From Euonymus europaeus (taxonomy: Eukaryota > Streptophyta > Magnoliopsida > Celastrales > Celastraceae): a stretch of DNA of 64,000 bases. The notes under the pieces were generated by a model, which was not told the origin of the DNA, did not search any database, and worked only from the letters and a program-made list of their open reading frames with translations. The position numbers and the translations under genes were made by a program. Location: NCBI GenBank assembly GCA_963580455.1, contig OY756963.1:21657555-21721554 (forward strand), given 5' to 3'. This document shows, piece after piece, positions 39,790 through 51,493 of this stretch. How positions within the stretch are numbered: the first letter of the stretch is position 1; the number at the start of each line of letters is the position of its first letter.

Positions 39790-40190
39790 CGGCGTCATGA
39801 CTTCACCTTCAAAGTCGACATCGTTTTCGTGGCCGTTGTTTCCGCTCTAACACATCTCAGATACCCCAAAGTGACTGCACATTAAATTGTTCAAGACAAA
39901 GTTTATAAAAAAATGATGGATTATTAGGCTGCTAGAGATCGGACTACATACGATTTCTAGGGGGAATTGTCGAGGACGACGATCTCAGTGGTGGTCCTCT
40001 CGACATAGCTCAAGTTTAGGTACATCTCGCATCTGCAAAAGCAACACAAATCGTAGAATTTCCAATTGTTTGGGAGAAAAAAACATTGGTTAGAAAGGAA
40101 AACACAATTAAGTTACCCTCCACAGTCGTTGTCACACTTGCAAGCAGGTTCATATCCGCACTTGTGTATCTCCATCCATATGGGCTTCAT
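39790..40190 (-). pseudogene. type-2 metallothionein pseudogene
   Basis: Minus-strand exon 40190-40117 ends CKCDNDCGG. Exon 40032-39957 reads CEMYLNLSYVERTTTEIVV, the diagnostic MT2 spacer (family form CKMYPDLSYTEKTTTET), with an intact AG acceptor, then stops. A third block begins at 39874 with HFGVSEM, matching the start of the last MT2 exon, but holds an in-frame stop and has lost the C-terminal cysteines. The N-terminal cysteine cluster is also mostly replaced: few of the usual CC/CxC pairs remain. Intron places match plant MT2 genes. Metal binding is therefore unlikely and I call it a decayed copy. Confidence 0.72.
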
Positions 40191-40437
40191 CTTGGTGTTC
40201 GAGTTCCGGTTTCAGTTCAGTTTCCATTTGCAGTTGTATCAATGGCAGAGAAGGAAATTACGGCAATGCAATCTTAATAAGATTGCCCAAGAACAAAACC
40301 CTAATTTTCGATAATTTGTTTTGGTAAAGATGAATAGGAGGGGTGTCAAAAGATTCATTGTTTTGAGGATAAATGGGGTGTACTTGGAAATTAGTGAGGG
40401 TGAAAATAATACTAATCTACCTCTGACAGAGGTAACT

Positions 40438-40636
40438 TGATGTAGGAACTCTGTGTTGGGTTTGTTGGGTTTAGCCCAATTTGTTTGGGTATTTTTGTGG
40501 GCTTTACTGTTGATATATTTAGGGTTTGTTTTGTGTCTGTTAAAAGGGAGTTGTGTCGTTGCTGGAAGCTAATGAATATTATTGCTCTCTTCAGAAAATC
40601 TATTTTCTTCACTCTTTACGTTTCCAGCTTGCGTCA
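40438..40636 (+). repeat. 5' LTR
   Basis: 199 bp, TGATGTAGG...GCGTCA. Differs from the 3' LTR at two positions around 40515-40530. Confidence 0.97.
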
Positions 40637-40638
40637 AG

Positions 40639-40650
40639 TGGTATCAGAGG
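40639..40650 (+). other. primer-binding site, initiator tRNA-Met type
   Basis: TGGTATCAGAGG, the common plant retrotransposon primer site, two bases inside the 5' LTR. Confidence 0.88.
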
Positions 40651-40665
40651 AGGTTTTCGACTCTA

Positions 40666-42170
40666 ATGGCACGACCGCAGGTTCCCAGAAACGAACATCC
40701 CAATGACGGTGATCAAGGGATGCAAGCACTGACTGTAGAGGCAGTCACAGAGATTGCCGCTGACGCAGCCAGAGCAGCCATGCAGCGAGACATCAACCCT
40801 CAGCTTGAAGAGTTGCGACGAGCGATGGAGGCGTTGACTAGACTTGTTGCTCCCAACGGCAACAGGGGCGAAGTTCCAGGGGGTAGAGGCAACCTTGAGG
40901 GCGCACCTCAAGATCTCAGGCTGCTGAGACGAGTTCCTGAACCAAATCGAGGAGTATTGACCAGTGATTCGGAAGAAGAAGAGATATGGGGACGCGGTGA
41001 GGAAGTACCTGAGGAACGGCAGAGGCGTACAGATTACAAGATTTTTGTCGATATCAAGGATTTCCATGGTGGCCTGCACTATGAGGAAGTCCTAGATTGG
41101 GTCACTGAAGTAGAGAATTTTTTTTATTACATGGATATTCCCGAAGCTCACAAGGTCAAGTTGGTGGCATTTAAATTGAAAGGTGGAGCATCTGCTTGGT
41201 GGCAGCAAGTGCAGAATCGACGGAAGATTGCGGGCAAACCAATTATCAAGTCTTGGACTCGGATGAAGAGAATGATTAAAGAACAATATCTTCCTCCAGA
41301 TTATAAACAACAGTTGTATCTGAAGTACCAAAATTGTCGTCAAGAGGGGAGAACCGTGGAAGAATATACTGAGGAGTTTAATCGCTTGAGTGCACGGAAC
41401 AATCTGGATGAACCCGAGTTTCGTACTGTAGCCAAATACATTGGTGGGTTGCGACCCGAGATCTATGATGAAATTACTCTGCAAACTATCTGGAGTGTAA
41501 GTGATGCAGTCACAAGAGCCCGAAAGTTAGAAGACAGACATCGACAGCGATCTCACACTAGGGCTTTAAACAGTCTTTTAATTCCCAGGGAAGCTATAGC
41601 AAGGGGTCTCACAACAGTTTTGGGGCTGAGGTTAAGCAAAAAGTATGGGTTGATCATACTGGAGCCACCAGCGATTCGACAACTAGAGGCAGTAGTGGTG
41701 GTGGTGGTTCCCAACCCTTTCCACAGCAGTCTAAACCAACCCCCCCTCGCCAACAGTTTAATCCACCCCAAACCAATCCATATGCTCGGCCTATGCTTGG
41801 CAAATGTTTGAAGTGTGGCATGGCTGGACATCGTTCTAGTGATTGTCGAGGAGAGAGAGAGAAACCAGTTCACCTGGCTGAACCCGAACTTGGGGTTGAG
41901 GAAGATGATGGCACAGATGACGGGGCTCTGGAATTGGAAGCTGATGATGGTGAGTTGCTCAACTGCATTATTCAGAAAATTTTATTATCCCCAAAGATGG
42001 AAGAGGAGAGTCAGCGACAAAGAATTTTCCGCACTCGTGGTACCGTCAACGACAAAGTTTGCAATGTTATTATTGATAGTGGCAGCTGCGAAAACATTGT
42101 TTCAAAAGCCTTGGTGGACACTTTGGGCCTTTCAACTGAGAAACATCCTTCTCCCTTTCTCCATTGGTAA
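40666..42170 (+). pseudogene. gypsy gag with zinc knuckle and protease, frame-shifted
   Basis: Gag starts at the ATG at 40666 (MARPQVPRNEH). It contains the retrotransposon gag domain (about 41030-41520) with the WWQQVQNRRKI and YTEEFNRLSARN landmarks. After about 41565 the coding text passes into another frame. That frame carries the zinc knuckle [14 protein letters not shown] (41809-41850) and the aspartic protease site, with [12 protein letters not shown] at about 42070. It then ends at 42168-42170, where a gap of some codons and a second frame change separate it from the RT frame. The main capsid frame itself ends at 41811. Confidence 0.88.
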
Positions 42171-45105
42171 ATTTTATCGAAGTGATGTAGTATGTGACGT
42201 TGTTGATATGGATGCATGTCATGTGTTACTGGGACGACCTTGGCAGTTCGATGTTGATGCCACTCACAAAGGCAAGGAGAATGTTTATGAATTTTGGTGG
42301 AATGGGAGAAAGGTTCGCTTAGTTCCCCTGCATTCTGTGAAACACAAATCAGTGGCCGTTGAGAAGAGTTTATTGGCTATTGTTCAAGGGCATGTTTCTG
42401 AAGCTTGTGATGGTTGTAAGAAGCTAGACGAAGAGGAACAAGTGCCACTGCCTGAGGTGCCCACTGTGATACAGCACCTCCTTCAAGAGTTTATTGATGT
42501 GATTCCTACTGAAATGCCAGCGGGTTTACCACCGTTGCGTGAAATTCAGCACTGTATTGACTTGGTTCCTGGTGCCAGCCTCCCTAATATGCCTCATTAT
42601 CGTATGAGCCCAAAAGAACATGCTATTCTTCAGGAGCAAGTCGATGATCTATTGTGTAAGGGTTTCATTCGTGAAAGTACTAGCCCATGTGCTGTCCCGA
42701 CCCTGTTAGTTCCTAAAAAGGATGGCTCGTGGCGTATGTGCGTAGATAGCCGGAAGATTAACCAGATTACCGTGAAGTACAGGTTCCCTATTCCACGGTT
42801 ACAAGACATGTTGGACCAGCTACATGGAGCCAATGTTTTTTCTAAAATTGATCTACGCAGCGGCTACCACCAGATTCGTGTGCGGCCTGGTGATGAATGG
42901 AAAACAGCCTTCAAAACCCGGGAGGGGTTATATGAGTGGTTGGTTATGCCGTTTGGGCTCTCTAACGCACCTAGTACTTTTATGCGGTTGATGAACCAAG
43001 TCTTTAAACCCTTTGCATGTAAGTTTGTTGTTGTCTACTTTGATGACATTTTAATCTACTCGGCTACTGCAGAGTTGCATTTGCAGCATTTGCGCGCAGT
43101 TCTTGGTGTGTTGCGTAAATTCCAGCTTTATGTGAATCTAAAAAAATGCAGTTTTTTACAACGAAATTTGGTGTTTTTGGGGTATATTGTTGGAGCTGAT
43201 GGGTTACGTGTTGATGAATCTAAAGTTGCTGCTATTCGAGATTGGCCGAGTCCTCAAACAGTGGCCGAGGTCCGAAGCTTTCACGGCCTTGCAACTTTTT
43301 ATAGGCGTTTTATCCGGCATTTTAGTAGCATTGTTGCCCCTATTACGGAATGTTTGAAAAAAGGTAAATTTAATTGGGGCCCTGAGCAAGAGTCCAGTTT
43401 TATTGCACTGAAAGAGAAGTTATCTACCACTCCTGTGTTGGCTTTACCAAACTTTGACCGGGTTTTTGAGATTGATTGTGATGCCTCCGGCAAAGGGATC
43501 GGCGCTGTCCTCTCTCAAGAGGGTCGCCCTATTGAATTCTTCAGTGAAAAATTAAATGAAGCAAGACAAAAATGGTCTAAATATGATCAAGAATTCTATG
43601 CCGTTTATAGAGCACTTCGGCAGTGGGAACATTATCTTATGCATCAGGAATTTGTTTTATTCAGTGATCATCAGTCCTTGAAATTTCTTCATAGCCAGCA
43701 ACATGTTCAAAAGCTGCATGCTCGGTGGGCTAGTTATATGCAGAAATTTACTTTTGTGTTGAGACACAAGTCGGGGCAGCAAAACAAGGTTGCAGATGCA
43801 CTTAGTCGAAGAGCCACCTTGCTGGTCACGTTGGCTACCGAGATTACAGGGTTTGAAAGCCTCCGCGAGTTGTATGGTGATGACGAGGATTTTGCCCACA
43901 TCTGGGACCAGTGTGTTCATCATCAAGATGCAGGTGATTACTTAATTCATGATGGCTATTTGTTTAAAGCTAATAAACTTTGTGTTCCTCGAAGCTCTTT
44001 GCGTGAACAGATTATAAGAGAACTCCATGGTGGGGGTCTAGCTGGCCATGTTGGCAGAGATAAGACTAAAGTCCTTGTTGAAGATCGTTATTTTTGGCCT
44101 GGTCTAAACCGTGATGTGCGCAAGATTGTTGAACGTTGTCGTTCTTGCCAGGAAGCCAAAGACCACTCTCAGAACACTGGTCTCTACACTCCACTGCCTA
44201 TACCGGTTACTATATGGACTGATTTATCAATGGATTTTATATTGGGGCTGCCTCGAACTCGTGCGGGCCGTGATTCTATTATGGTGGTCGTGGACCGTTT
44301 CTCTAAAATGGCCCATTTCACTGCTTGCAAGAAGACCGATGATGCCTCTAATGTTGCTACCTTGTTTTTTCGTGATATTGTCCGTTTGCATGGCATTCCT
44401 AAAACTATCACCTCTGATCGCGATGTTAAATTTCTTAGCACCTTTTGGAGACATTTATGGGATAAATTTGGCACTGTATTGCAATTTAGTAGTGCTTTCC
44501 ATCCTCAGCCCGACGGTCAAACTGAGGTTGTCAACCGCACTTTAGGAAATATGTTGCGTTGTGTTTGTGGTGACAAGCAGCGGAGTTGGGAGGCTGCTTT
44601 ACCGCAAGTAGAGTTCGCTTACCACAGTATGCTTAATCGCTCCACTGGGAAGGCTCCTTTCACTATCGTTTACACGTCTCCTCCTCATAATGTTTTTGAT
44701 GCTCCCAGTTCGGTGCATGATTCTTCCACTACTGCTGCTAATATGGCCTCTAAAGCTCAGCAAGTCTATGCTGAAGTGCGTGAACATTTGTCCAAGGCTG
44801 TCGACAAGTATAAATCTGATGCCGATCAACACCGCCGCGCTAAAGTGTTCTGTGAAGGTGACTTGGTGATGGCTTACTTATCCCGTAACCGTTTTCCTGG
44901 TGTCCGAGGTAAACTGGATATGCGCAAGTATGGTCCTTTCCGGGTGGTGCGCAAGATTAATGACAATGCTTATGTGCTTCAACTCCCTGATGATTGGAAA
45001 ATTTCTAATAATTTTAATGTCTCTGATTTGTTCGTGTACCATGAAGATGAAGCATTGTATCCACCTAACTCAGAGGCGAGTTTGCTTCCAAGTGAGGGGG
45101 ACTGA
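42160..45105 (+). CDS. gypsy pol: reverse transcriptase, RNase H, integrase
   Basis: One open frame from the protease-RT linker to 45105. The RT active site YFDD lies near 43036-43047, with [16 protein letters not shown] at about 42700. RNase H starts near 43470 ([14 protein letters not shown]). The integrase has an HHCC zinc region at about 44020-44155, catalytic text with a first Asp near 44230 and SDRDVKF near 44415, and a GPFRVV-type C-terminal module near 44930. It is open throughout, but cut off from gag and protease by frameshifts. Its TGA stop (45103-45105) is the first three bases of the 3' LTR. Confidence 0.92.
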   Translation, partial: SIGKFYRSDVVCDVVDMDACHVLLGRPWQFDVDATHKGKENVYEFWWNGRKVRLVPLHSVKHKSVAVEKSLLAIVQGHVSEACDGCKKLDEEEQVPLPEVPTVIQHLLQEFIDVIPTEMPAGLPPLREIQHCIDLVPGASLPNMPHYRMSPKEHAILQEQVDDLLCKGFIRESTSPCAVPTLLVPKKDGSWRMCVDSRKINQITVKYRFPIPRLQDMLDQLHGANVFSKIDLRSGYHQIRVRPGDEWKTAFKTREGLYEWLVMPFGLSNAPSTFMRLMNQVFKPFACKFVVVYFDDILIYSATAELHLQHLRAVLGVLRKFQLYVNLKKCSFLQRNLVFLGYIVGADGLRVDESKVAAIRDWPSPQTVAEVRSFHGLATFYRRFIRHFSSIVAPITECLKKGKFNWGPEQESSFIALKEKLSTTPVLALPNFDRVFEIDCDASGKGIGAVLSQEGRPIEFFSEKLNEARQKWSKYDQEFYAVYRALRQWEHYLMHQEFVLFSDHQSLKFLHSQQHVQKLHARWASYMQKFTFVLRHKSGQQNKVADALSRRATLLVTLATEITGFESLRELYGDDEDFAHIWDQCVHHQDAGDYLIHDGYLFKANKLCVPRSSLREQIIRELHGGGLAGHVGRDKTKVLVEDRYFWPGLNRDVRKIVERCRSCQEAKDHSQNTGLYTPLPIPVTIWTDLSMDFILGLPRTRAGRDSIMVVVDRFSKMAHFTACKKTDDASNVATLFFRDIVRLHGIPKTITSDRDVKFLSTFWRHLWDKFGTVLQFSSAFHPQPDGQTEVVNRTLGNMLRCVCGDKQRSWEAALPQVEFAYHSMLNRSTGKAPFTIVYTSPPHNVFDAPSSVHDSSTTAANMASKAQQVYAEVREHLSKAVDKYKSDADQHRRAKVFCEGDLVMAYLSRNRFPGVRGKLDMRKYGPFRVVRKINDNAYVLQLPDDWKISNNFNVSDLFVYHEDEALYPPNSEASLLPSEGD

Positions 45106-45301
45106 TGTAGGAACTCTGTGTTGGGTTTGTTGGGTTTAGCCCAATTTGTTTGGGTATTTTTGTGGGCTTTACTGTTGATGTATTTAGGGTTTATTTTGTG
45201 TCTGTTAAAAGGGAGTTGTGTCGTTGCTGGAAGCTAATGAATATTATTGCTCTCTTCAGAAAATCTATTTTCTTCACTCTTTACGTTTCCAGCTTGCGTC
45301 A
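45103..45301 (+). repeat. 3' LTR
   Basis: 199 bp, 197 identical to the 5' LTR. Followed by the target duplication TAACT. Confidence 0.97.
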
Positions 45302-45306
45302 TAACT

Positions 45307-47219
45307 AGCCTCTAATTTCTCTTTTGGAAGACATGGATAGGAATGTATTCGGCCCATAAAACTGATACAACCCATAAAAAGTCAGCCACTATGAACTAGA
45401 GTTACTCGTTGACGCACGAAACCTAGTCATATGTGTAGAGTAAATTTTTGTCTGATCTAGATGATCTATTTTTTCTGATCCGAATTAAATCAAGTTTGAA
45501 CATATGTTATATGTTTGAAATTCGGATGCTATTAAAAATATTTGTCAAATTTAAAACCCAATTCAAGTTCAAACACAAAAACTTATCTGATTTAGTTGTT
45601 TGAATTCTAATAAGAATTGTATTATTATTTGATTTACTATTTTCAATTTAAATCATTTAGAATATGATCGAAATAAAAATGTTTGAAAATCCATACCGAA
45701 TCTAACAAATATAAATATTTCGTAAACACCTATCTGACACACACGCCTTTTTACTACAAAACGACTCGTATCATTCCTAATATTAGAAGGTTGCCTGGCA
45801 AACTCCGACTTACTTGACCTGCTGCTATGCTCCCCAACCTTCCTCTTTTGAAAAGTTTCCGTTAGATCAAATCTCTCCTCCACAAGATCAAAGAGATTCA
45901 GTTCAAAATCAATATCAAATTGTCATCAACTCAAAATATACTCATAGAAAAGTCACCAAGATACTGGGGCCATACCCTAGTGACATAAGCATGCTGCCAC
46001 TGTGTATATTAAAGAAAAGTAGGATTTGAGGGGAGAGCTTTCCGGTGTCGATATTAGATTACGGTATATAGAGAGTGTGAAGCGGAGATATTGCTACCGC
46101 CATAAAATTTTACAGGCCTAGGAATGGTCCACTTCTAAGCAAAAGCTCAAATAGAAACTCAATATCTTCTCGGAGGACAGTTACGAGCAGTTGCTGACAG
46201 TTCACATGATCGACCAATCATACAAATCTAACAAAGACTATAAGAGGGGCTTAAAGAGGTAGAAAACCAGACACAGGTTTCTTATTTCTAGAACATATGT
46301 ATTAGTCTAGTTAATCGTCATTGTTCTCAATTCAATGTAAGTTTCTTTCCCATATAAATTAATCCAGTTCTAGTTTTTTTATTTTCTTAGTGTAGTTTAC
46401 TTTACTTACATCTTCATTACTAGTTTGTAGCTGCTTTTGATTTCACATTCGATAGAACTTTAAAGTTAGATATCACGTTTAAAGTCTTCTTAGTTGAAGC
46501 ACGGTAGAATCCACTCATCATTTTGATCACAAATTTCAACAAGTGATATACTTCACGTATTTGGCAACCTCATTCAAATAATTTTGAGTTATTCAAACTC
46601 TAAATAAATTCATTGGAACATATATGAATTAAAATTATCGTAACTAAAATTAATTAAAATTACTTTCTAAAATTTTGATTTAAAACGGGTATATTATCTA
46701 GTGTTCATAGAATAAAGAAGATTTCAAAAAAATAATTATAAATCTTAAATCATAAATTCCAATCCTTAAATTTTAAAATCTAAAAACTAAAATATAAACT
46801 CAAAATTATAATTTTAAACTCAAATCCTAAATACTAAATCATAACTCATAAATGTTAATATGCTATCTTGAAAAAAAAAATCATGATTGAAAATAATTTT
46901 ATTGAGGAATTGTAGTTAATTTTATTTACGATAATTGTAACTTCTCCCAACCCCCAAAACGGGTGGAGTGGGACCCAAGCCATCTCTTTTTAAAAAAGTA
47001 AAAAACGATGAAACTACGCCCCACTCCACTCCCACCATTTTTGTATGCTCTACCGATTACTCTTTCACCCGGTCACCCTTCACACGTGCCATACAATTCA
47101 TTTGCCACTCCCACTCACAGTCACCCTCACACCCGCATTATTCCTATTCTCTCCCCTTCCCGTGGTGCAACGAATAGAAGTTGGAGAGAGAAAATCACTG
47201 CCACCGAATTCAACTCACT

Positions 47220-47220
<1 letters not shown>
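45307..47220. other. intergenic and WRC-gene promoter/leader
   Basis: AT-rich, no coding signal to about 46930. From 46940 the base composition changes to CT-rich, leader-like sequence of the WRC gene. Confidence 0.4.

Positions 47221-47222
<2 letters not shown>

Positions 47223-47264
<42 letters not shown>
47223..47264. repeat. (AG)21 microsatellite
   Basis: Forty-two bases of AG repeats, about 150 bases before the start codon of the WRC gene and likely within its 5' leader. Confidence 0.92.
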
Positions 47265-47267
<3 letters not shown>

Positions 47268-47413
47268 TTTGGTCTCATGGTGATGTTCTTCTAGTAGAGC
47301 TGAGTTGCAGGAGAGGACGAGTATTGGGTTTTTACACTGTCTATCTGGTGAAAACTCGGCTGGGAAGAGGTTGTGAGTATAATTTCTCTTTCATAACATC
47401 AATCTGTGCACCG

Positions 47414-49184
47414 ATGAGGATCAGGAAAAGACAGGTACCGCTCCCTCTCTCTTCTCTCTCTCCTGTGCCACTCTCAGATCCCCGCTGCTTCAGCCGCTCA
47501 CCAGTGGTGCAATTTCAAATGCACGACCAACCACATGGAATCCTTTCAGGAGTGGGTGTCACAACTACCCAGTCCGATGGTCCACCTTCGGATCAGCCAA
47601 ATCGACCAATCGGAGGAGAAAACAAAGGCCCCGATTGCCCTGATGCTGCAGGTGGGACACAAGAAAAGAAGAAGAACGATTGTATGGTCAGTAACATAGA
47701 CAACACAACAATGATAGCAACTCCTTTTTATGAGTTTCGCTTTAATAATTCTATTTTTTACGGGGTGGTTTTTATGTTATAAAAGTGCACTTGTGGTGAA
47801 TATATGTGACCAAGTGACATATATATACTCAATTTGCTGGATTTACTTGTGCAGATGGGAAGGATTAACACGGGTGCACCATATACCCCAAGTCCCAAGA
47901 GTGTGTGTGAGTAGTGGATCCAATGTTTGTTGTAATATTTTTTCATTATTTGCAGACATTGTTGTTGAAGGAAGACAAGAGAGGTGGAGGGGAAGACAGG
48001 AGTCATGATTTCAGGTAAGAAACAATGTAGAAAAAGTGAATTTTATTTTGTTCCCATTTTTCATGAATTCTTGTAGTAAAAAGGTTAAAAAAACGAGGAA
48101 GGAGAAAATTAAAAGCAAAAAAAACTGTTTCTGGGTGTTTTTATATCACAGCATTGGCAAGCCACCATACTTTTTCATCTAATCTAAATCTGATTCAAGT
48201 TTATCCCTTTTTTTCTTTTATATTTGTCCAATTAATACGCCCACGCAATGCACATATTAGCATCGGATGCTCGTCCCCATCTACAATATGCATTTGACGG
48301 AAAAAAACATTTAATTTATAATTTGGTTGTGTGTTTTTCCTGGGTTGGTGTGCTTTAATTTATAGGAAGGGAAGTTCCTCATCAGGTGGATATATGGCTA
48401 CTGCAGATCTTGCACAATCATACTCCTCTGGTGAAGGTAAAAAAAAAATTAATTGTAGGTGAAGTTTTTTTTGTTTTTTTGTGTGCGTAATATTGTTGTT
48501 TTGGTTTCGGAATATGTTGCTGTAGGGAGTTGGTACGAGGGGGATAAAGCATTTCCACTGAAGAAAAGGAGAGGAAGCTTTGACAGGCCTTGCACTAACG
48601 AACAAGAAACTATAATGGAGAAGAACAAGAAGATGAAAACCAAAATGAAGACAAGGATGAACAAGAAACCATGTTCGAAGCCAACTGAGAATGGCGAAGA
48701 AGACGACCGAAATGATATTCAAGAAGAAAAGGAAAGAAAAGAGCGTGTGAAAAAGAGGAGTAGAGGTACTGGCGAACTAATGGAAGGATCAAGGTGCAGT
48801 CGTGTTAACGGGAGGGGTTGGAGATGTTGTCAGCAAACACTAGTGGGTTACTCCTTGTGTGAGCATCACTTGGGTAAAGGAAGGCTACGAAGCATGAATA
48901 GCGTTCGAAGCCGATCCTTGGCTGCTGCTGCTGCTATTCCACCAAAGAATGCCGTAACTCCAGCCCCATTATCGATCCTTTCGTCTGAGAAGGAAGGAGA
49001 ACAGGGAGCTGATCAGAAGAAGCCATCATTGATGGTTACAAAGAAGAGGTTGAAGCTCGGCATGGTGAAAGCCCGATCCATAAGCAGCTTGCTGGGAGAG
49101 AACAACAATATTGCTGCCACATCTACTGTAGCTGATAGAGATCAAAATGATCTAGTAAACAATGAAAGTACAGTACGCATTTAA
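47414..49184 (+). CDS. WRC-domain protein
   Basis: Four exons keep one frame: 47414-47686, 47956-48014, 48366-48436, 48526-49184; 1062 bases, 353 residues. It starts MRIRKRQVPLPLSSLSPVPL, the conserved head of plant WRC-only proteins. Exon 2 codes TLLLKEDKRGGGEDRSHDFR. A Lys/Glu-rich basic stretch with nuclear-localisation character (about residues 175-235) leads to the WRC domain, EGSRCSRVNGRGWRCCQQTL then YSLCEHHLGKGR, with the C3H zinc pattern (C-x9-C-x10-C-x2-H) known from GROWTH-REGULATING FACTORs. There is no QLQ domain, so it is not a GRF. The role is presumably DNA or protein binding in the nucleus. A possible skipped exon at 47855-47900 would break the frame. Confidence 0.88.
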
Positions 49185-49189
49185 TTAAG

Positions 49190-51490
49190 AACATTTTGGG
49201 ATGTGCTTGTGTGTGTAAGATAATTAAATCAAGATTTGAGGACAATACTCGCGTGTTATTGTTTCATTTCATGTTGGGAGCCGATTAACGTTGCTTTAAT
49301 TAAATAATGGCTTAATTTGTATTAATTATGTGGGGTGCCGCCTCTCTTTTGGCCCTAAAAACGACAGGAACATGTTGCACCCTTGGCTGCATCTCATGCA
49401 AAGTTTATTGGTTCAATCGACTATACATTAATTAACAAGTTCAAAGAATATCATCACTACTACTGTATAGCAAAAGTATCCATGAAAGTATATGTAGCAA
49501 GGTTTTTTTTTTGTATATATATGTGTGTACTTGTCGACATATGAACACAAACAAATGTGAATAACTCCCCTGCATGAATATCCTGTGGTGGGTAATCTCG
49601 AGAAATTTACACAAATTTACACATTCACATAATGTAAAGAGACTATTTTCATGAATATTTCATAAAGTACCAATGGGCACTCGGCCAGGGAGGAGTGAGT
49701 ATATATATAGCTTGGACGGCATAGATTATTAATCTATTATAGTGCTACTAGATGTAGAAGTCTAAATAACACGTTAAAGGGATCAAGATCTATGCAGATA
49801 TATTATTGTGTGTGTGTGTGTATATATATAAGCCAAGATAAGCTACAGAGTTGGAATGGTGTGTAATTAAGAAAGTGAAGGTGGATAAATAGCTAGCCAG
49901 GCTGGATCACAGAAAGTGTTTAAATGTGTGACAATGATTTTAGTTAGGACAACAACATGGAAACCACAATCATATGATTGGTTCATTCGTACAAGTTGGC
50001 CATGGGTGGAGCCCCTCCTCTCTCTGGTGCCCCAAAAAGTTGTCTTATCCAATGTATGTATGGCTTCCCAACATGGTGGTTTTATTTTTTAGAGTACTCA
50101 TCAGCTGCGCCCCTTTTCATTTTCGACAAAACAATTGTGGGGCAGGCTCCCTTTAATTTGTTATCATCCGATACATCCGAGGGTCGTGATTCGATTTTTC
50201 CCCATCAACATTAATTAATGTTTTTCCTGGCTGGGCCTGGGCCTGGACCTGGGCCGTCGTGTTATATGCTAGAACTAACTATTGATAAGGGACTGTTTGA
50301 TCGGTTAAATTAATATTAAAAAAGTTAAAAAAGAATAATGTATAAAATGTACATAAGGTAGTGAGTGCACTGAAGGAATTGAAAATTAACGGAAAATTAA
50401 CGTGTCTCTTTGACTGAGAAGATATCTGACAGAATATAAATTAATGTAAAAGAATAATGTATAAAAATATTTGAGAGTATGTCTCATAATATATAAACTG
50501 TACAAACATTTAACCAAACAAATGTTTTACACCTAATTTGTTTGAGCTGTTTGTAAAAATACAAGGGCCTTTTACAGAACTTATCCTTTAAGGAGACTGG
50601 GCCTAGGCCCACACCTTTTGTGGCCGAGCAATTTGTGCAGTGTCTCTTGTCGATCTTTAATCTGAGCCCACCAATTTCTATCACAAAAGCATCGAACTAT
50701 TGTGTGGGGCATGGGACTCGACCAACCATTGGATCAACAATCTTAGAAACCCAGACAGGGTCAATGGGTTAGGAACTTGTACAGTTGATTCTTTCTGTCT
50801 CCCTTGTATTCATTGAATTCGAGACTGGATTGATTTTTCACAGTCGTCCACGCACGCGCATCTCGCAGTCTCTCCGGACGGGATCGCTGCCACATATCCA
50901 CGGGGAGGACCATGCATGGCGAGCCAACTCGACTCCGAGTCTTGAGCGATTCTCTGGCTTATCATCAAGATCGTGCCTTTACAAGCAAGGTCCTTAAATC
51001 CTATTTCTTCAGCGCTACATTTTAACTATAATTGCTAATGCTTCATTGCAAATCTCGAATTTTAGCTGAATATCTTGAATTTATAAACTTGCTTTGCGAA
51101 ATGAACCATCATGAAGACCAAAACTAGGGTTTCTTGTTTGGGGGTTTCATCTGTGCTACAAAGTTAGGGTTTTAGTTTGGTTTTCATTTATTTCGAGATT
51201 AATTGAGTTATATTGATATGGGTCTGTCGAATCTGCAGCTGAGGATATCTGATTTGGCTTCATTTTGTACTTTGTGAAGGAGTTGGCTTCATTAAATTTA
51301 ATGATATAGGTGGGGGTTTTCAACTGGGTTCTATAGATGGTGGGTAATTGAGATGTTCTTTTCTCTTCATGATTTGGAAGTGGAAGAGAATTTCATGGGT
51401 TGTTCAGTTGTCTAAAACTAAGGAGTTCTGGTCTACATTGATTCAATCTTGTGAGGAAATTGGGGGTTTGACTTTTGGGATTGATTGTTA
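49190..51490. other. intergenic and RING-gene leader
   Basis: No supported gene. Short TG/TA runs lie at 49808-49830. From about 50780 the sequence looks like promoter and 5' leader of the RING gene. A leader intron between about 50990 and 51480 is possible but the donor is weak. Confidence 0.4.
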
Positions 51491-51493
51491 AAT

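Larger units (their letters stand above)
40438..45301 (+). mobile_element. Ty3/gypsy LTR retrotransposon, complete but frame-broken
   Basis: A 4864-bp element bounded by 199-bp LTRs (40438-40636 and 45103-45301) that begin TG and end CA. A perfect 5-bp target duplication TAACT lies at 40433-40437 and 45302-45306. The primer-binding site TGGTATCAGAGG, complementary to initiator tRNA-Met, is at 40639-40650, two bases after the LTR. The purine tract AGTGAGGGGGA ends directly before the 3' LTR. Domain order is gag, zinc knuckle, protease, RT, RNase H, integrase, which is the Ty3/gypsy order. The tail after integrase resembles chromovirus-type elements. The two LTRs differ at two of 199 bases, so the insertion is recent. 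Frameshifts near 41565 and 42150 mean it cannot make a normal polyprotein by itself. Confidence 0.97.

Noticed and set aside
40663..41484. Two long minus-strand frames opposite gag
   Set aside because: They mirror the codon structure of gag. No known domain.
51485..51493. Upstream TTG start for the RING protein
   Set aside because: Plant translation rarely starts at TTG. The ATG at 51494 gives the family's usual N-terminus.
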